From CAYRDC01 sp964422925 (lineage in GTDB: Bacteria; Bacteroidota; Bacteroidia; Chitinophagales; S012-47): a stretch of 64,000 nt of DNA. How positions within the stretch are numbered: the stretch's first letter is position 1; each line of letters opens with the position of its first letter. Made by a program: the position numbers and the translations under genes. The DNA is taken from the NCBI GenBank assembly GCA_964422925.1, contig CAYRDC010000011.1, positions 14,559-78,558 of the forward strand, in the 5' to 3' direction. The notes under the pieces are model-generated. The model did not search any database. It had not been told where the DNA came from and saw only the letters and a program-made list of their open reading frames with translations. Below are positions 1 to 9,066 of this stretch, one piece after another.

Positions 1-33
1 TAAAAATCTATTATCCGCGTTTGGGATAAGAAT

Positions 34-528
34 TTATGTGCTTTGAAGGGGAAGAAATTTCCCCAACCATGATTTCTCCAATGGTTTCTCCCAGCTTTTC
101 ACAAAATCTTCTTTATTAGCCACCAGGTGGTCAAAAATAATAGTGGTTGGTGTAATGGCTCCGGAAGCAAGCATTTCGGGGAGGTTATCTTTATGAAATA
201 CGCAAATTTCGTTTTCCAAGCGGAAAGCCACCAGGAAACGGTTCAGGAAATCGACTCCCAGTTGGCTGCCGGCCTCTTTGATAAAATGCACCGAATCGTC
301 TATGGAACAGCCGGAGATTTTGGTTACGTGCGGGTCAAGCATGAACACCAGGAAGCGGTCGTACATAATCCCTGCCCAGCCCTTGTGCTTTTTGCCATGA
401 TGCGACCAGGTGGATACAAACTCTTCCAGTTTCTGTTCCAGCCAGCTGATTTCCTGTTCATTCAGGGCTCTGTCAGCCAGGTATATCCATACCTTGCTAT
501 CAGGAGGGAATGATTCGAATGAGTGCAT
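34..528 (-). CDS. Conserved Bacteroidota protein of about 160 aa (often mislabelled ABC transporter ATPase)
   Basis: A 164-residue soluble protein with no signal peptide or membrane segment. It matches my memory of a small family confined to Bacteroidota (pattern SRVWIY near the start, SGCSIDxSVxFI in the middle, NTIVFNxLV near the end). That family is commonly annotated as ABC transporter ATPase, but this protein has no Walker A or B motif, so the name is unsupported and the function is unknown. Here the matching pieces are SKVWIYLADRALNEQEI, ISGCSIDDSVHFIKEAG and TTIIFDHLVANK. It lies 11 bp downstream of the CCG-domain Fe-S gene on the same strand and is probably co-transcribed with it. Its role may be tied to that electron-transfer module, but this is inference. 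Confidence 0.8.
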   Translation of the reverse strand: MHSFESFPPDSKVWIYLADRALNEQEISWLEQKLEEFVSTWSHHGKKHKGWAGIMYDRFLVFMLDPHVTKISGCSIDDSVHFIKEAGSQLGVDFLNRFLVAFRLENEICVFHKDNLPEMLASGAITPTTIIFDHLVANKEDFVKSWEKPLEKSWLGKFLPLQST

Positions 529-539
529 AATGATTAGGT

Positions 540-1340
540 TTATTCCGTTAAATCGCCAGCCCGGGCAATTAGTTCCGCCAGGTCCAGTACTTTCATGGAC
601 TCTTCCTTCCCTTCATTGGCTACCCCGTCTTTCATCATGGTCATGCAGAAGGGACAGGCAGTGGCCACGATATCGGCACCGGTTATCACGGCATCCTTAA
701 TTCTTTCAAAATTCACCCTGGTATTCCCCGGTTCTTCTTCCTTGAACATTTGCCCGCCTCCGGCTCCACAGCAAAGACCATTGGCCCGGGACCGTTCCAT
801 TTCCACCAGGCCGGCATCCAGCTTTTCCAGCACCCTGCGCGGAGCTTTGTAAATCCCGTTGGCCCGGCCAAGGTAGCACGAATCGTGGTAAGTAATGGTC
901 TTGCCCCTGAATGCCTCTCTGTCGGTGACCTTAATCCGCCCCTCATCAATGAGTTGCTGAAGGAATTCCGAATGGTGCAGCACTTCATAGTTTCCCCCGA
1001 GTTCCGGATATTCGTTTTTCAGCACATTGTAGCAATGCGGGCAGGCCGTAACGATTTTTTTAACCTGGTAGCCGTTCAATATAGCAATATTGTTCAGGGC
1101 CATCATCTGGAATACGAATTCATTACCGGCCCGCCTGGCCGGATCGCCCGTGCAACTTTCTTCCTTACCGAGCACGGCAAACTTCACCCCGGCCGCGTTC
1201 AGGATGCGCACAAATGCTTTGGTGATCTTCTGCGCCCGCTGGTCAAAACTTCCGGCACAACCCGCCCAAAACAATACTTCCGGCTGCTCGCCACGGGCTG
1301 CCAGTTCGGCCATAGTTGGCACTTGAAGCGCTTGTTCCAT
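540..1340 (-). CDS. (Fe-S)-binding protein with two cysteine-rich CCG domains (HdrB/GlpC/LutA-like)
   Basis: The protein carries the duplicated CCG arrangement of heterodisulfide-reductase subunit B-like proteins, which hold Fe-S clusters in electron-transfer complexes. With the start at 1340 (266 aa) the cysteines are C28, C63 and C100-x-x-C103 in the first half, then C155, C189-C190-G191 and C229-x-x-C232 in the second. I chose the ATG at 1340 over a TTG at 1352 because family members begin with a short leader before VPTMAE. The likely partner is the membrane Fe-S protein at 3332-4642, which has the same orientation but lies across two opposite-strand genes. The electron donor and acceptor are unknown. 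The family is sometimes called a lactate or glycolate oxidase component; nothing here fixes a substrate. Confidence 0.85.
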   Translation of the reverse strand: MEQALQVPTMAELAARGEQPEVLFWAGCAGSFDQRAQKITKAFVRILNAAGVKFAVLGKEESCTGDPARRAGNEFVFQMMALNNIAILNGYQVKKIVTACPHCYNVLKNEYPELGGNYEVLHHSEFLQQLIDEGRIKVTDREAFRGKTITYHDSCYLGRANGIYKAPRRVLEKLDAGLVEMERSRANGLCCGAGGGQMFKEEEPGNTRVNFERIKDAVITGADIVATACPFCMTMMKDGVANEGKEESMKVLDLAELIARAGDLTE

Positions 1341-1447
1341 AAAGCTTTTCAATTTGAAGGCCTAAATTAACCAAAAATCGGCAGGACAACGATGCCTTAA
1401 AACCTATCCACATTTTAGTAATTTGCACCCCAATCAAATCCTTACCG

Positions 1448-2233
1448 GTGGACTGGAACGGAAAAACAGTGTGGGTAACAGGCGCATCCTCCGGAATCGG
1501 CCGGGCGGCTGCCGGAATCCTTCATGGGCGAGGCGCCCGGTTAATCCTGTCAGCCCGCAACCGGGAAGCGCTGGAAAAACTAAATGAGTCGCTGGGTGGA
1601 AAACATTTTGTGCTTCCTTTCGACCTGGCAGAAACCAGACGGATACCGGAAATAACCCGCGAAGCACTGGAGCAGGCCGGGCAAATTGACCTGCTCCTGC
1701 TTTCCGGGGGTATCAGCCAGCGCTCACGCTTCCTGGAAACGCGCCCGGAGGTGGAAAGAAAGATCCTGGAAGTGGATTTCTTCGCCAACACCCTGCTGGC
1801 CCGCGGGGTCATTCCCGCTATGGTAAAAGCCGGTGGCGGCCATATAGCCGTGCTCAGCAGCCTGGCCGGCAAATTCGGGTTTCCCATGCGATCGGCCTAT
1901 TCCGCGGCCAAACATGCCTTGCACGGTTATTTTGAAACCATACGCACCGAACTCCACCGCGAAAACATACGCGTAACCATGGTTTGCCCCGGACCGATCC
2001 GAACCAATATCTCCATCAACGCCCTGGAAGCGGACGGACAGCCACACAACCGGATGGATGAGCTGCAACAAAAAAGCATGAGCCCGGAAAAATGCGCCCG
2101 GAAAATGTTGCGGGCCATTGAAAAAAACAAAAAAGAAGTCTATATCGGTGGGAAAGAGATCATCCTGATCTACCTGAAACGATTTTATCCGTGGTTGTTT
2201 AATAAAATTGTTTTAAAAGTCAGACCAACCTGA
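1448..2233 (+). CDS. Short-chain dehydrogenase/reductase (SDR)
   Basis: A classical SDR of 261 aa. The N-terminal Rossmann motif is TGASSGIG (residues about 11-18), the structural motif after it reads LLSGG where NNAG is usual, and the active site has a serine (VLSSLAG) with YSAAK about 13 residues later. The substrate cannot be read from sequence; similar proteins act on acyl, sugar or sterol alcohols. The start is GTG, giving MDWNGKTVWVTG, which places the glycine motif at the normal distance. A hydrophobic C-terminal stretch (LIYLKRFYPWLFNKIVLKV) may associate with the membrane. The gene lies on the plus strand between two Fe-S genes that are normally adjacent, and the VOC gene follows after 43 bp. 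Confidence 0.9.
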   Translation: MDWNGKTVWVTGASSGIGRAAAGILHGRGARLILSARNREALEKLNESLGGKHFVLPFDLAETRRIPEITREALEQAGQIDLLLLSGGISQRSRFLETRPEVERKILEVDFFANTLLARGVIPAMVKAGGGHIAVLSSLAGKFGFPMRSAYSAAKHALHGYFETIRTELHRENIRVTMVCPGPIRTNISINALEADGQPHNRMDELQQKSMSPEKCARKMLRAIEKNKKEVYIGGKEIILIYLKRFYPWLFNKIVLKVRPT

Positions 2234-2276
2234 TATCTTCGTATTATCGCAATCAAATAATTTCCACGAGTTTTCT

Positions 2277-3335
2277 ATGAAAAAGATTATCAGCGGTATT
2301 CAGCAAATAGGCATTGGCGTTTCCGATGTGCATGAGGCCTGGAAATGGTACCGCCAGTATTTTGGAATGGACATCCCGATCTTCGAAGAAGCAGCCACGG
2401 CTGATTTAATGCAGCGGTATACGGGCGGCAAGCCCCGCGAACGGCATGCCGTGCTGGCTTACAACCTGCAGGGTGGCAGCGGTTTTGAAATCTGGCAATA
2501 TACATCGCGCGATCCCCAACCACCGGCTTTTAATATCCGGCTGGGCGATACGGGAATTTTTGCCGCAAAGATGAAAGCCCGGGATGTGCATGCCACCCAC
2601 CGGGCATTTGTAGCCAAGGGGCTGGACGTACTGGGCGAAGTTCGCAATGACCCCGAAGGAACCGGACACTTCTTTCTGCGCGATCCTTACGGGAATATCT
2701 TTGAAATCCTTCAAAACACACACTGGTTCAAAGGCGGAAAATCACTGACTGGCGGGCCGTTTGGAGCCATTATCGGGGTTTCGGATATCAATAAATCGAT
2801 GGCCGTTTACCGGGACCTGCTGGAATACGACCAGATCGTTTTTGACAAAACCGGAACCTTCAGCGACCTGGACGTTCTCCCCGGGGGCGAGAGCACCTTC
2901 CGCAGGGTGCTGCTGCGCCACAGCAAACCCCGGGCAGGCCTCTTCTGTCGCTTGTTCGGGCCCAGCCAGATCGAACTGGTCGAAGTAAAAGACCGCAAGC
3001 CCAGGCATATCTATGAAGACCGTTATTGGGGCGACCTGGGCTTCATTCACCTCTGCTTCGATATCTTCGGTATGGACGCCCTGCGCAACGAATGCGCCCG
3101 CAAAGGATTCCCCTTCACCGTTGACAGCGCCAACAGTTTCAATATGGGCGAAGCTGCCGGACATTTTTCCTATATTACCGACCCGGACGGCACCCTGATC
3201 GAGTTCGTGGAAACCCACAAAATCCCGATCATCAAAAAAATCGGTTGGTACATGAACGTTTATAAACGGCACGGGAAAAAACCTTTGCCCAATTGGATAC
3301 TGAAAGCCTTGAAGTGGAGCCGCGTGCGTGACTAA
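2277..3335 (+). CDS. VOC-superfamily (glyoxalase/dioxygenase-like) protein with two VOC domains
   Basis: 352 aa. The N-terminal domain (about 5-145) starts ISGIQQIGIGVSDVHEAWKW and ends with the typical RDPYGNIFEILQ strand. The second domain (about 158-315) starts IIGVSDINKSMAVYRDLL and ends with TDPDGTLIEFVET. Vicinal-oxygen-chelate proteins bind a metal using His and Glu on these strands and include glyoxalase I, extradiol dioxygenases and epimerases; substrate cannot be assigned. It follows the SDR by 43 bp and may share its transcript. A near-consensus -7 box (TATCTTCG, 2234-2241) could also give it its own promoter. Its stop codon overlaps the stop of the convergent Fe-S membrane gene by 4 bp, so no terminator fits between them. 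Confidence 0.85.
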   Translation: MKKIISGIQQIGIGVSDVHEAWKWYRQYFGMDIPIFEEAATADLMQRYTGGKPRERHAVLAYNLQGGSGFEIWQYTSRDPQPPAFNIRLGDTGIFAAKMKARDVHATHRAFVAKGLDVLGEVRNDPEGTGHFFLRDPYGNIFEILQNTHWFKGGKSLTGGPFGAIIGVSDINKSMAVYRDLLEYDQIVFDKTGTFSDLDVLPGGESTFRRVLLRHSKPRAGLFCRLFGPSQIELVEVKDRKPRHIYEDRYWGDLGFIHLCFDIFGMDALRNECARKGFPFTVDSANSFNMGEAAGHFSYITDPDGTLIEFVETHKIPIIKKIGWYMNVYKRHGKKPLPNWILKALKWSRVRD

Positions 3336-4642
3336 TCTTCTACCCATTTCAAGCGGTCTTCCGGAGAAAACTGCCAGGGTGCAAAATTATTTTCCAGGTT
3401 GCTGAACATGAGGTTCCACTCAGGCGAGGATTTGGATTCTTCCATGATCAGGTAGCGCCTTAACTGCAGGATGATGTGCAGGGGATTGATGCTGACCGGG
3501 CACTCATACACGCAAGCCTGGCAGGTAGTGCAGGCGCTCACTTCTTCCATGCTGATGTAATCGTACAGCAGGGATTTATTATCAGTTTGATCCCTGCCGT
3601 GTTTTCTTCTGAACCGGCCCAGTTCTTCCATCCGGTCGCGGGTGTCCATCATGATTTTGCGCGGTGAGAGTTTTTTTCCGGTAATATTGGCCGGGCAGGC
3701 GCTGGTGCACCGTCCGCATTCCGTGCAGCTGTAAGCGTCCAGCAGCGATTTCCAGCTCAGGTCTGTCACATCCTTTGCACCGAAGCGCTCGGGCGGTGGC
3801 GGTGCATCGGCCGGTGGCGTAGCGGAGGGATTCAACATCAATTCCACCTCTCGGGTTACTTCCGGCATGTTCGGGATCTTGCCCCAGGGGTCCAGGCGCA
3901 TAAAGTAACTGTTCGGGAAGGCCAGGAAGATGTGCAGGTGCTTGGAATAAGTAACATAAATGGCAAAAGCAAACACCCCGATAATATGGAACCACCATCC
4001 GAAGCGCTCCACAAAAACCAGTTGGTCTGCAGTCAACCCGCTGAAAAGAGGTTTTAGCATCGAACTTACCAGGAACGAGCCGGTGGCAACATAATGTTCC
4101 CGGCCCGCTTCCTGGAGCAGCTGGTCAGCCGAATTCATGGACAGGAAGGCGCTCATCAGCAATATTTCCGTGACCAGGATAATATTAGCATCGGCCAGCG
4201 GCCAGCGCTTCATCTCCACTCCGCGGAACCGTTTCATTCGCAGTACATTCCTTCGGATCAGGAAAATGGCGCATCCGAAAATGACCAAAACGGCCAGCAC
4301 TTCAAACGCGGAAATAAATCCCGCGTACACATTGCCCATGCCCGGGGCAAACAACCGATGCTCCCCCAGCGCGCCATCCAGCACGATCTCCAGGATTTCA
4401 ATATTGATGATGATAAATCCCAGGTAAACAAACAGGTGCAGCAAGGCAGGTACCGGCCGTTGGAACATTTTCTTCTGCCCGAAGGCCAGCAACAGCATGT
4501 TTCGCCAGCGCTGGGCTTTATGGTCGTTCAGCTTTTCAGGCTGCCCCATCCGGATATCAAAAACAATCACATAGAGCCGCCAGGCAAACAAGCCCAGGGT
4601 AAGCGCCAAAGCCAGGATAAAAAGAATCTGCGGTAATGACAT
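3332..4642 (-). CDS. Membrane (Fe-S)-binding protein: heme-less gamma-like membrane domain plus 4Fe-4S dicluster
   Basis: 436 aa. The N-terminal 240 residues hold five to six hydrophobic helices (for example 3-20, 66-85, 105-128, 153-170, 215-235), resembling the membrane part of NarI/HdrE-like proteins. The C-terminal part carries two 4Fe-4S motifs, C306xxC309xxC312xxxC316P and C371xxC374xxC377xxxC381P. This is the architecture of quinone-linked Fe-S oxidoreductases that pass electrons to a CCG protein. The CCG partner is at 540-1340 in the same direction, but two plus-strand genes separate them. A Pro-rich linker (about 274-284) joins the membrane and ferredoxin parts. The physiological donor and acceptor are unknown. 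Confidence 0.88.
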   Translation of the reverse strand: MSLPQILFILALALTLGLFAWRLYVIVFDIRMGQPEKLNDHKAQRWRNMLLLAFGQKKMFQRPVPALLHLFVYLGFIIINIEILEIVLDGALGEHRLFAPGMGNVYAGFISAFEVLAVLVIFGCAIFLIRRNVLRMKRFRGVEMKRWPLADANIILVTEILLMSAFLSMNSADQLLQEAGREHYVATGSFLVSSMLKPLFSGLTADQLVFVERFGWWFHIIGVFAFAIYVTYSKHLHIFLAFPNSYFMRLDPWGKIPNMPEVTREVELMLNPSATPPADAPPPPERFGAKDVTDLSWKSLLDAYSCTECGRCTSACPANITGKKLSPRKIMMDTRDRMEELGRFRRKHGRDQTDNKSLLYDYISMEEVSACTTCQACVYECPVSINPLHIILQLRRYLIMEESKSSPEWNLMFSNLENNFAPWQFSPEDRLKWVED

Positions 4643-4748
4643 AGCCCGGTAATTATTGCCTGCTAAGATAACCGGGAAATGCCAATTTCAAAAAAGGGCT
4701 TATCCTTACCGCGCTTTTCCCGTATTTTAGGGGTAAACTTCCTGACTC

Positions 4749-6986
4749 ATGCGTAAATTTTTTGCCGTTGCCCTTGCCTGCCTGCTGGCAACCACGTTTT
4801 CAGCGCAGAATCATATGATAAACAACGAATTGTCGAGGCTGCTGCGGCATCCTGAGCTGGCTCCCCGGCAAGTCTCTGTTTTCATTAAAGGCAATATCCC
4901 GCTCATCCAACAACTTACCAGGGAACAGGGAGGTTTTTTCAAATACGCGGCCGGTGATATTGCCTCTGTCCGGATTCCCGTGGAAGGACTGGCCCGCTTC
5001 ATCGGCCAGCGGGGGATCGAAAGAATCGAATATTACCCGGAACCCGGAGTACTCCTGAATGATCACATGATTGTCAACAACCACGTGCAGGAAGTACATG
5101 ACGGACTGGGCGACTTGCCGCAGGGTTATGATGGCGAAGGGGTGATTATCGGCTTCCTGGACACCGGTATTGACATTACCCACCCGGATTTCCAGAACCC
5201 GGACGGAACCACCCGCATCCGCTATATCTGGGACCAGTTTTATCCGTTGGCTCCGAATACCCCTCCACAGTACGGTTACGGCCAGGAATGGGACTGGAAT
5301 GACATTAATGCCGGGCAATGCCCCCATCTCGACCCCTGGTGGCACAACGGGCACGGCAGCAATGTGGCAGGCGTTGCCGCCAGTGACGGATCGGCTGTGA
5401 ATAATTACAAAGGGGTGGCTCCCAAAGCCGATATCATCATGGTAGCTATCAACGAACAGGAAGATTTCCTGATGCATGTGGCCGATGGCATCGATTACAT
5501 TTTCAAAAAGGCAAACATCCTGGGCAAACCCTGCGTGATCAACACCAGCGTGGGCACCTACTTTGGATCACATGACGGCCGCGACCTTACCAGCCAAATC
5601 ATTGACAACCTGCTGGAAGAAAAATCCGGCCGCGCGGTGGTGGCTGCCGCGGGCAACGCGGGCAAAATCCCATTCCATGTGGGCTACACGGCCACCCAGG
5701 ATACCAGTTTCACCTGGTTTAAATACAATCCGGACCTGTCGGCTGTCTATTTCCAGGTCTGGTCAGAAGAAGGACAACTGGAAAACATCCACTTTTCTAT
5801 CGGGGTGGACGATCCCGCGGATTTCAAGCACCGCGGGGAAACCCGGTTTTACAATATCCTTGCTGACCTGAACATGCAGGACACCACGGCTGCCTGGTTC
5901 CGGGATTCCATTTACTTCTACCAACACCGGCTGGGAATTATTGAAGTGTACATTGAAAAAAGCTTCGGGCGGTACGGGATGGATGTAATTATTTATCCCG
6001 ACAGCCTGAATTATTACTGGAGTTTCCGCACCACGGGCAGTGGTCGCATAGATATCTGGTCAGCGCGGTATGTTACCGGAACATCCGACATGGTGTTGGC
6101 CGGTTTGCCATCCAGCAGCGTGTACCCCGACATTGTTTACTATCGGTTCCCGGACTTTAAGCAAACCATTGTTTCGAGCTGGCAGTGTTCCGATCATGTG
6201 CTTACCATGGGAAATTACGTCAACCGGAACCATTATATTGACTACAACGGAAACCTCCAAACGGTGAACGGCACGGCCGGAGACCTGGCCGGTTCGTCAA
6301 GCCATGGCCCCACGCGCGATCAGCGCATCAAGCCGGATGCCACGGCTTCGGCCAGCGGCACTTTGACGACCGGGGCGCTCAATTACATGAACATCCTGAT
6401 CCAGGTCAACCCGGCCCTGGTGGCGCCAGGAGGCATGCACCGGATCAACGGAGGCACTTCCATGGCCTCGCCCGTGGGAGCCGGCATTGCCGCTTTGTAT
6501 TTCCAACGCTACCCGCAGGCAACCTACCGGGAAGTAATCGAGGCCATCCGTTCGACTACCTATACGGATGGATTTACCGGCCAGAATTTACCCAACAATG
6601 CCTGGGGCTATGGAAAAGTCAGCGCTTACAGCGCGCTGACCGTTCGCAGGGGTTGCACTGATCCGGCCGCTTCCAATTACGATCCCCAGGCTCAGGTCGA
6701 TGACTCTTCCTGTGTTTACCTGACCGGCATTCCCGGCCACGATAACCCGGAAAGCCTTCGCCTCTACCCTTCCCCGGCCGGTGAATACACGATATTGCAT
6801 ATCTCCGGTTATCAACCCGGGCAAACGATACGCCTACTCACTCCGCAGGGACAAGTGGTTATGAACCTGCCGGCTACGGGCGGGGAGCAATTCCTGTCGC
6901 TCAAAGACTTGCCGGCCGGCCTTTACTTTGTAACTTTACAGTCTTCCCACGAAATAACCGGGATGCAAAAACTCATTCACTATTAA
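4749..6986 (+). CDS. Secreted subtilisin-like (S8) serine protease with T9SS sorting domain
   Basis: 745 aa. The signal peptide is residues 1-20 (MRKFFAVALACLLATTFSAQ). The catalytic triad is complete: Asp138 in IIGFLDTGID, His202 in NGHGSNVAG and Ser571 in GGTSMASP. The roughly 370 residues between His and Ser are longer than in simple subtilases and include a beta-rich insert (about 300-510), as in other Bacteroidota secreted S8 proteases. A calcium-binding-like GCTDPAASNYDPQA repeat (about 636-657) precedes the sorting domain, which begins near LRLYPSPAGEYT and ends PAGLYFVTL...KLIHY. The protein should cross the outer membrane through T9SS and act extracellularly. The phosphoribosyltransferase gene follows after 6 bp, so the two may be co-transcribed. 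Confidence 0.92.
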   Translation: MRKFFAVALACLLATTFSAQNHMINNELSRLLRHPELAPRQVSVFIKGNIPLIQQLTREQGGFFKYAAGDIASVRIPVEGLARFIGQRGIERIEYYPEPGVLLNDHMIVNNHVQEVHDGLGDLPQGYDGEGVIIGFLDTGIDITHPDFQNPDGTTRIRYIWDQFYPLAPNTPPQYGYGQEWDWNDINAGQCPHLDPWWHNGHGSNVAGVAASDGSAVNNYKGVAPKADIIMVAINEQEDFLMHVADGIDYIFKKANILGKPCVINTSVGTYFGSHDGRDLTSQIIDNLLEEKSGRAVVAAAGNAGKIPFHVGYTATQDTSFTWFKYNPDLSAVYFQVWSEEGQLENIHFSIGVDDPADFKHRGETRFYNILADLNMQDTTAAWFRDSIYFYQHRLGIIEVYIEKSFGRYGMDVIIYPDSLNYYWSFRTTGSGRIDIWSARYVTGTSDMVLAGLPSSSVYPDIVYYRFPDFKQTIVSSWQCSDHVLTMGNYVNRNHYIDYNGNLQTVNGTAGDLAGSSSHGPTRDQRIKPDATASASGTLTTGALNYMNILIQVNPALVAPGGMHRINGGTSMASPVGAGIAALYFQRYPQATYREVIEAIRSTTYTDGFTGQNLPNNAWGYGKVSAYSALTVRRGCTDPAASNYDPQAQVDDSSCVYLTGIPGHDNPESLRLYPSPAGEYTILHISGYQPGQTIRLLTPQGQVVMNLPATGGEQFLSLKDLPAGLYFVTLQSSHEITGMQKLIHY

Positions 6987-6992
6987 CTGCTT

Positions 6993-7502
6993 ATGACTGA
7001 ATCCAAAACCCTGGTAATCGACAAGTCCGTCATCCGGCAAAAGCTGGAACGGATGGCCTACCAGATTGTGGAAGAGAACTATGAAGAAAAAGAAATTATC
7101 CTGGCCGGGATCAATAACAAAGGGCTGCTTATCGCCCGTCAGTTGGCCGGGTATATTCGCAAAATATTGGAAGACGGTGAGGTGTGGGTCCTGCCCATCC
7201 GTGTATTCGCGGCCAACCCGGTGGCGGAAGAGGTTACGGGTAAAATTGATGAGCGGGTAAACGGAAAAGTGGTGGTAATCGTGGACGATGTGGCCAACAC
7301 GGGCCGGACCTTGCTGTATGCCACCAAACCCTTCCTGGATTTCCTGCCGAAAAAAATCCAGATGGCCGTGCTGGTCGACCGGAAGCACAAGCTGTTTCCC
7401 ATTACCCCGGATTTTATCGGAACCAGCCTCTCCACCACCCTGCAGGAGCATATCACCGTTATCGTGGAAGGCCGTTCGGTGCAGGCCGTTTACCTCGAAT
7501 AA
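6993..7502 (+). CDS. Phosphoribosyltransferase-family protein (PyrR/Hpt-like)
   Basis: 169 aa. The PRPP-binding loop is clear: VVVIVDDVANTGRTL at about 93-107, with two acidic residues followed by TGRT. A flexible-loop region (FAANPVAEEVTGKIDER) lies before it. The fold matches type I PRTases such as PyrR or hypoxanthine PRTase. In Bacteroidota this protein is usually named only phosphoribosyltransferase family, and the base specificity is not visible here. It overlaps the 3' end of convergent aroK by 13 bp. It follows the subtilase with only 6 bp between them, although a functional link to a secreted protease is unlikely. Confidence 0.88.
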   Translation: MTESKTLVIDKSVIRQKLERMAYQIVEENYEEKEIILAGINNKGLLIARQLAGYIRKILEDGEVWVLPIRVFAANPVAEEVTGKIDERVNGKVVVIVDDVANTGRTLLYATKPFLDFLPKKIQMAVLVDRKHKLFPITPDFIGTSLSTTLQEHITVIVEGRSVQAVYLE

Positions 7503-8011
7503 TATGCGCTGACATGCCGTGCCAGTTCCGCGGGCGGTAAATGCACCGGGTCAATCACCCAATCACCCTTCAGATAATCCGGTTCGCGCTGCTTAAGCAT
7601 TTCGCGGACAAGGGCCCGCAAGTGCTTCTTCCTTGCGTCTTCCAGCAAAGGCCGCTGGTCAGTCTCCTTTTCCAGCCGTTGGCACAATATGTCAATACCC
7701 GGTTTCAGGTAAACCACCAGCCCGTTTTCCCGCATCCATTCCCGGTTTACCTCCCGCAGGGGAGCCCCTCCCCCAGCAGCCAGAACAGTTGGTTCATTCC
7801 ATTCCAGGGAACGCAAAACCTGGCTTTCCAGCTCACGGAAACGCGCTTCGCCCTGGTTTTGGATAATGTCAGCCACCGGCTCTCCGGCCTCCCGGGCAAT
7901 CACTTCATCCAGATCGGTAAAAACCCAGTCCAGCGCTTCAGCCAGCGCCCGCCCGTACACCGTTTTACCGGCACCCATAAAACCGGTCAGGATGATGAGA
8001 GGCGGCTTCAT
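7490..8011 (-). CDS. aroK: Shikimate kinase
   Basis: 173 aa, the usual length. Walker A motif GFMGAGKT is at residues 9-16. DLDEVI (about 34-39) carries the conserved Asp that binds shikimate and Mg, FRELE is the conserved shikimate-binding segment, and AAGGGAPL is the GGG motif before the lid. It phosphorylates shikimate to shikimate 3-phosphate in aromatic amino-acid synthesis in the cytoplasm. It is the last gene of the minus-strand operon DUF1599, DoxX, permease, aroK. Its ATG overlaps the permease stop by 4 bp (ATGA), implying translational coupling. The 3' end overlaps the convergent PRTase gene by 13 bp. Confidence 0.95.
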   Translation of the reverse strand: MKPPLIILTGFMGAGKTVYGRALAEALDWVFTDLDEVIAREAGEPVADIIQNQGEARFRELESQVLRSLEWNEPTVLAAGGGAPLREVNREWMRENGLVVYLKPGIDILCQRLEKETDQRPLLEDARKKHLRALVREMLKQREPDYLKGDWVIDPVHLPPAELARHVSAYYSR

Positions 8012-9066
8012 ACGTTGGCGCTTTTCACTTTCACCCGGGGATCCGTGACGGCATACAGCAGGTCCACCGTAAAGTTGATCAGCACAAAAATGATGGCAGC
8101 AGCCAATACCGAACCGAGAATTACCGGAAAATCATTCATCTCGATGGCCCGGACGGTTTCATAGCCAAGCCCCTTGAAATTGAAGATAATTTCCACAAAA
8201 TAGGCTCCGGCCAGGAGGCTGGCAAACCACCCGGAAACCGAGGTAATCACCGGGTTGAGCGCGTTGCGTAAACCGTGCTTCAGGATTACGGCCCACTCCG
8301 GCAGCCCTTTGGCCCGGGCGGTGCGGATATAATCTTCCTGCAGCACGTCCAACATGGCATTGCGCCCCAACTGGGTAATGATGGCTACGGGCCGGATGCC
8401 CAGGGCAATGGCCGGCAGGATCAGGTTTTGCAAAACCAAGTGCCCATCGTAATCCCGCAGGCTGCCGATCATGTTCAGGCCGGTGACGGATTTCCATAAA
8501 TAACCAAACAGAAAGCTTAACAGAATGGCCGAGAAATAACTCGGAACCGACACCCCCACGGAAGATATAAACACCGCCAAGCGGTCCAGCCAGGAATCTT
8601 TCCAGACGGCCGCGATGATGCCGAGCAGCAACCCGAATACCAAAGCGATCATCAGGGCTGCCAGGGCAAGGACGGCTGTATTGGCCAGCCCGTTTCCAAT
8701 GATCTCGTCCACCCTGCGCCCGCTTTGCATCGACCGGCCGAGGTAAGGAGGCTTCAGGGCCAGCACCCGGTCATCCACCACCCGGAACAATGGCAGCAGG
8801 TGATATTCCCGTACGGTTTCCGCATCACCCGGGTGCACCCAAACGGGCGACAAATCGGTCAGGTAATGGCCCAGTCGCTCATACCACGGCTTGTCCAGCC
8901 CGTATTTTTCCATGATCAGTTCCCTGGTCTTAGCATCGGACCGCTGGTCCAGGCTGGCTTTGGTGGGGTCGATCTGAAGGATATAAAACAGGAAAAAAAT
9001 GAGCAGCACCACTCCGCTCAATACCAGAAAGGCATAGCCAGTTTTTTGCAGTAAATAGCGGCTCAT
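8008..9066 (-). CDS. ABC transporter permease of the DppB/OppB type
   Basis: 352 aa. One N-terminal helix (about 9-32) is followed by a periplasmic segment to about residue 125, then five helices carrying the binding-protein-dependent transport signature, with the EAA loop DYIRTARAKGLPEWAV. This matches the inner-membrane permease B of dipeptide, oligopeptide or nickel ABC importers. No DppC partner, ATPase or binding protein is in this window, so it is an orphan here and its partners must be elsewhere. Start and stop overlap both neighbours by 4 bp (ATGA), so it is translationally coupled to the DoxX gene upstream and aroK downstream. Confidence 0.9.
   Translation of the reverse strand: MSRYLLQKTGYAFLVLSGVVLLIFFLFYILQIDPTKASLDQRSDAKTRELIMEKYGLDKPWYERLGHYLTDLSPVWVHPGDAETVREYHLLPLFRVVDDRVLALKPPYLGRSMQSGRRVDEIIGNGLANTAVLALAALMIALVFGLLLGIIAAVWKDSWLDRLAVFISSVGVSVPSYFSAILLSFLFGYLWKSVTGLNMIGSLRDYDGHLVLQNLILPAIALGIRPVAIITQLGRNAMLDVLQEDYIRTARAKGLPEWAVILKHGLRNALNPVITSVSGWFASLLAGAYFVEIIFNFKGLGYETVRAIEMNDFPVILGSVLAAAIIFVLINFTVDLLYAVTDPRVKVKSANV

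Noticed and set aside
7490..7502. Possible frameshift at the PRTase/aroK junction
   Set aside because: Both proteins end in family-typical sequence, so a 13-bp tail-to-tail overlap is real.
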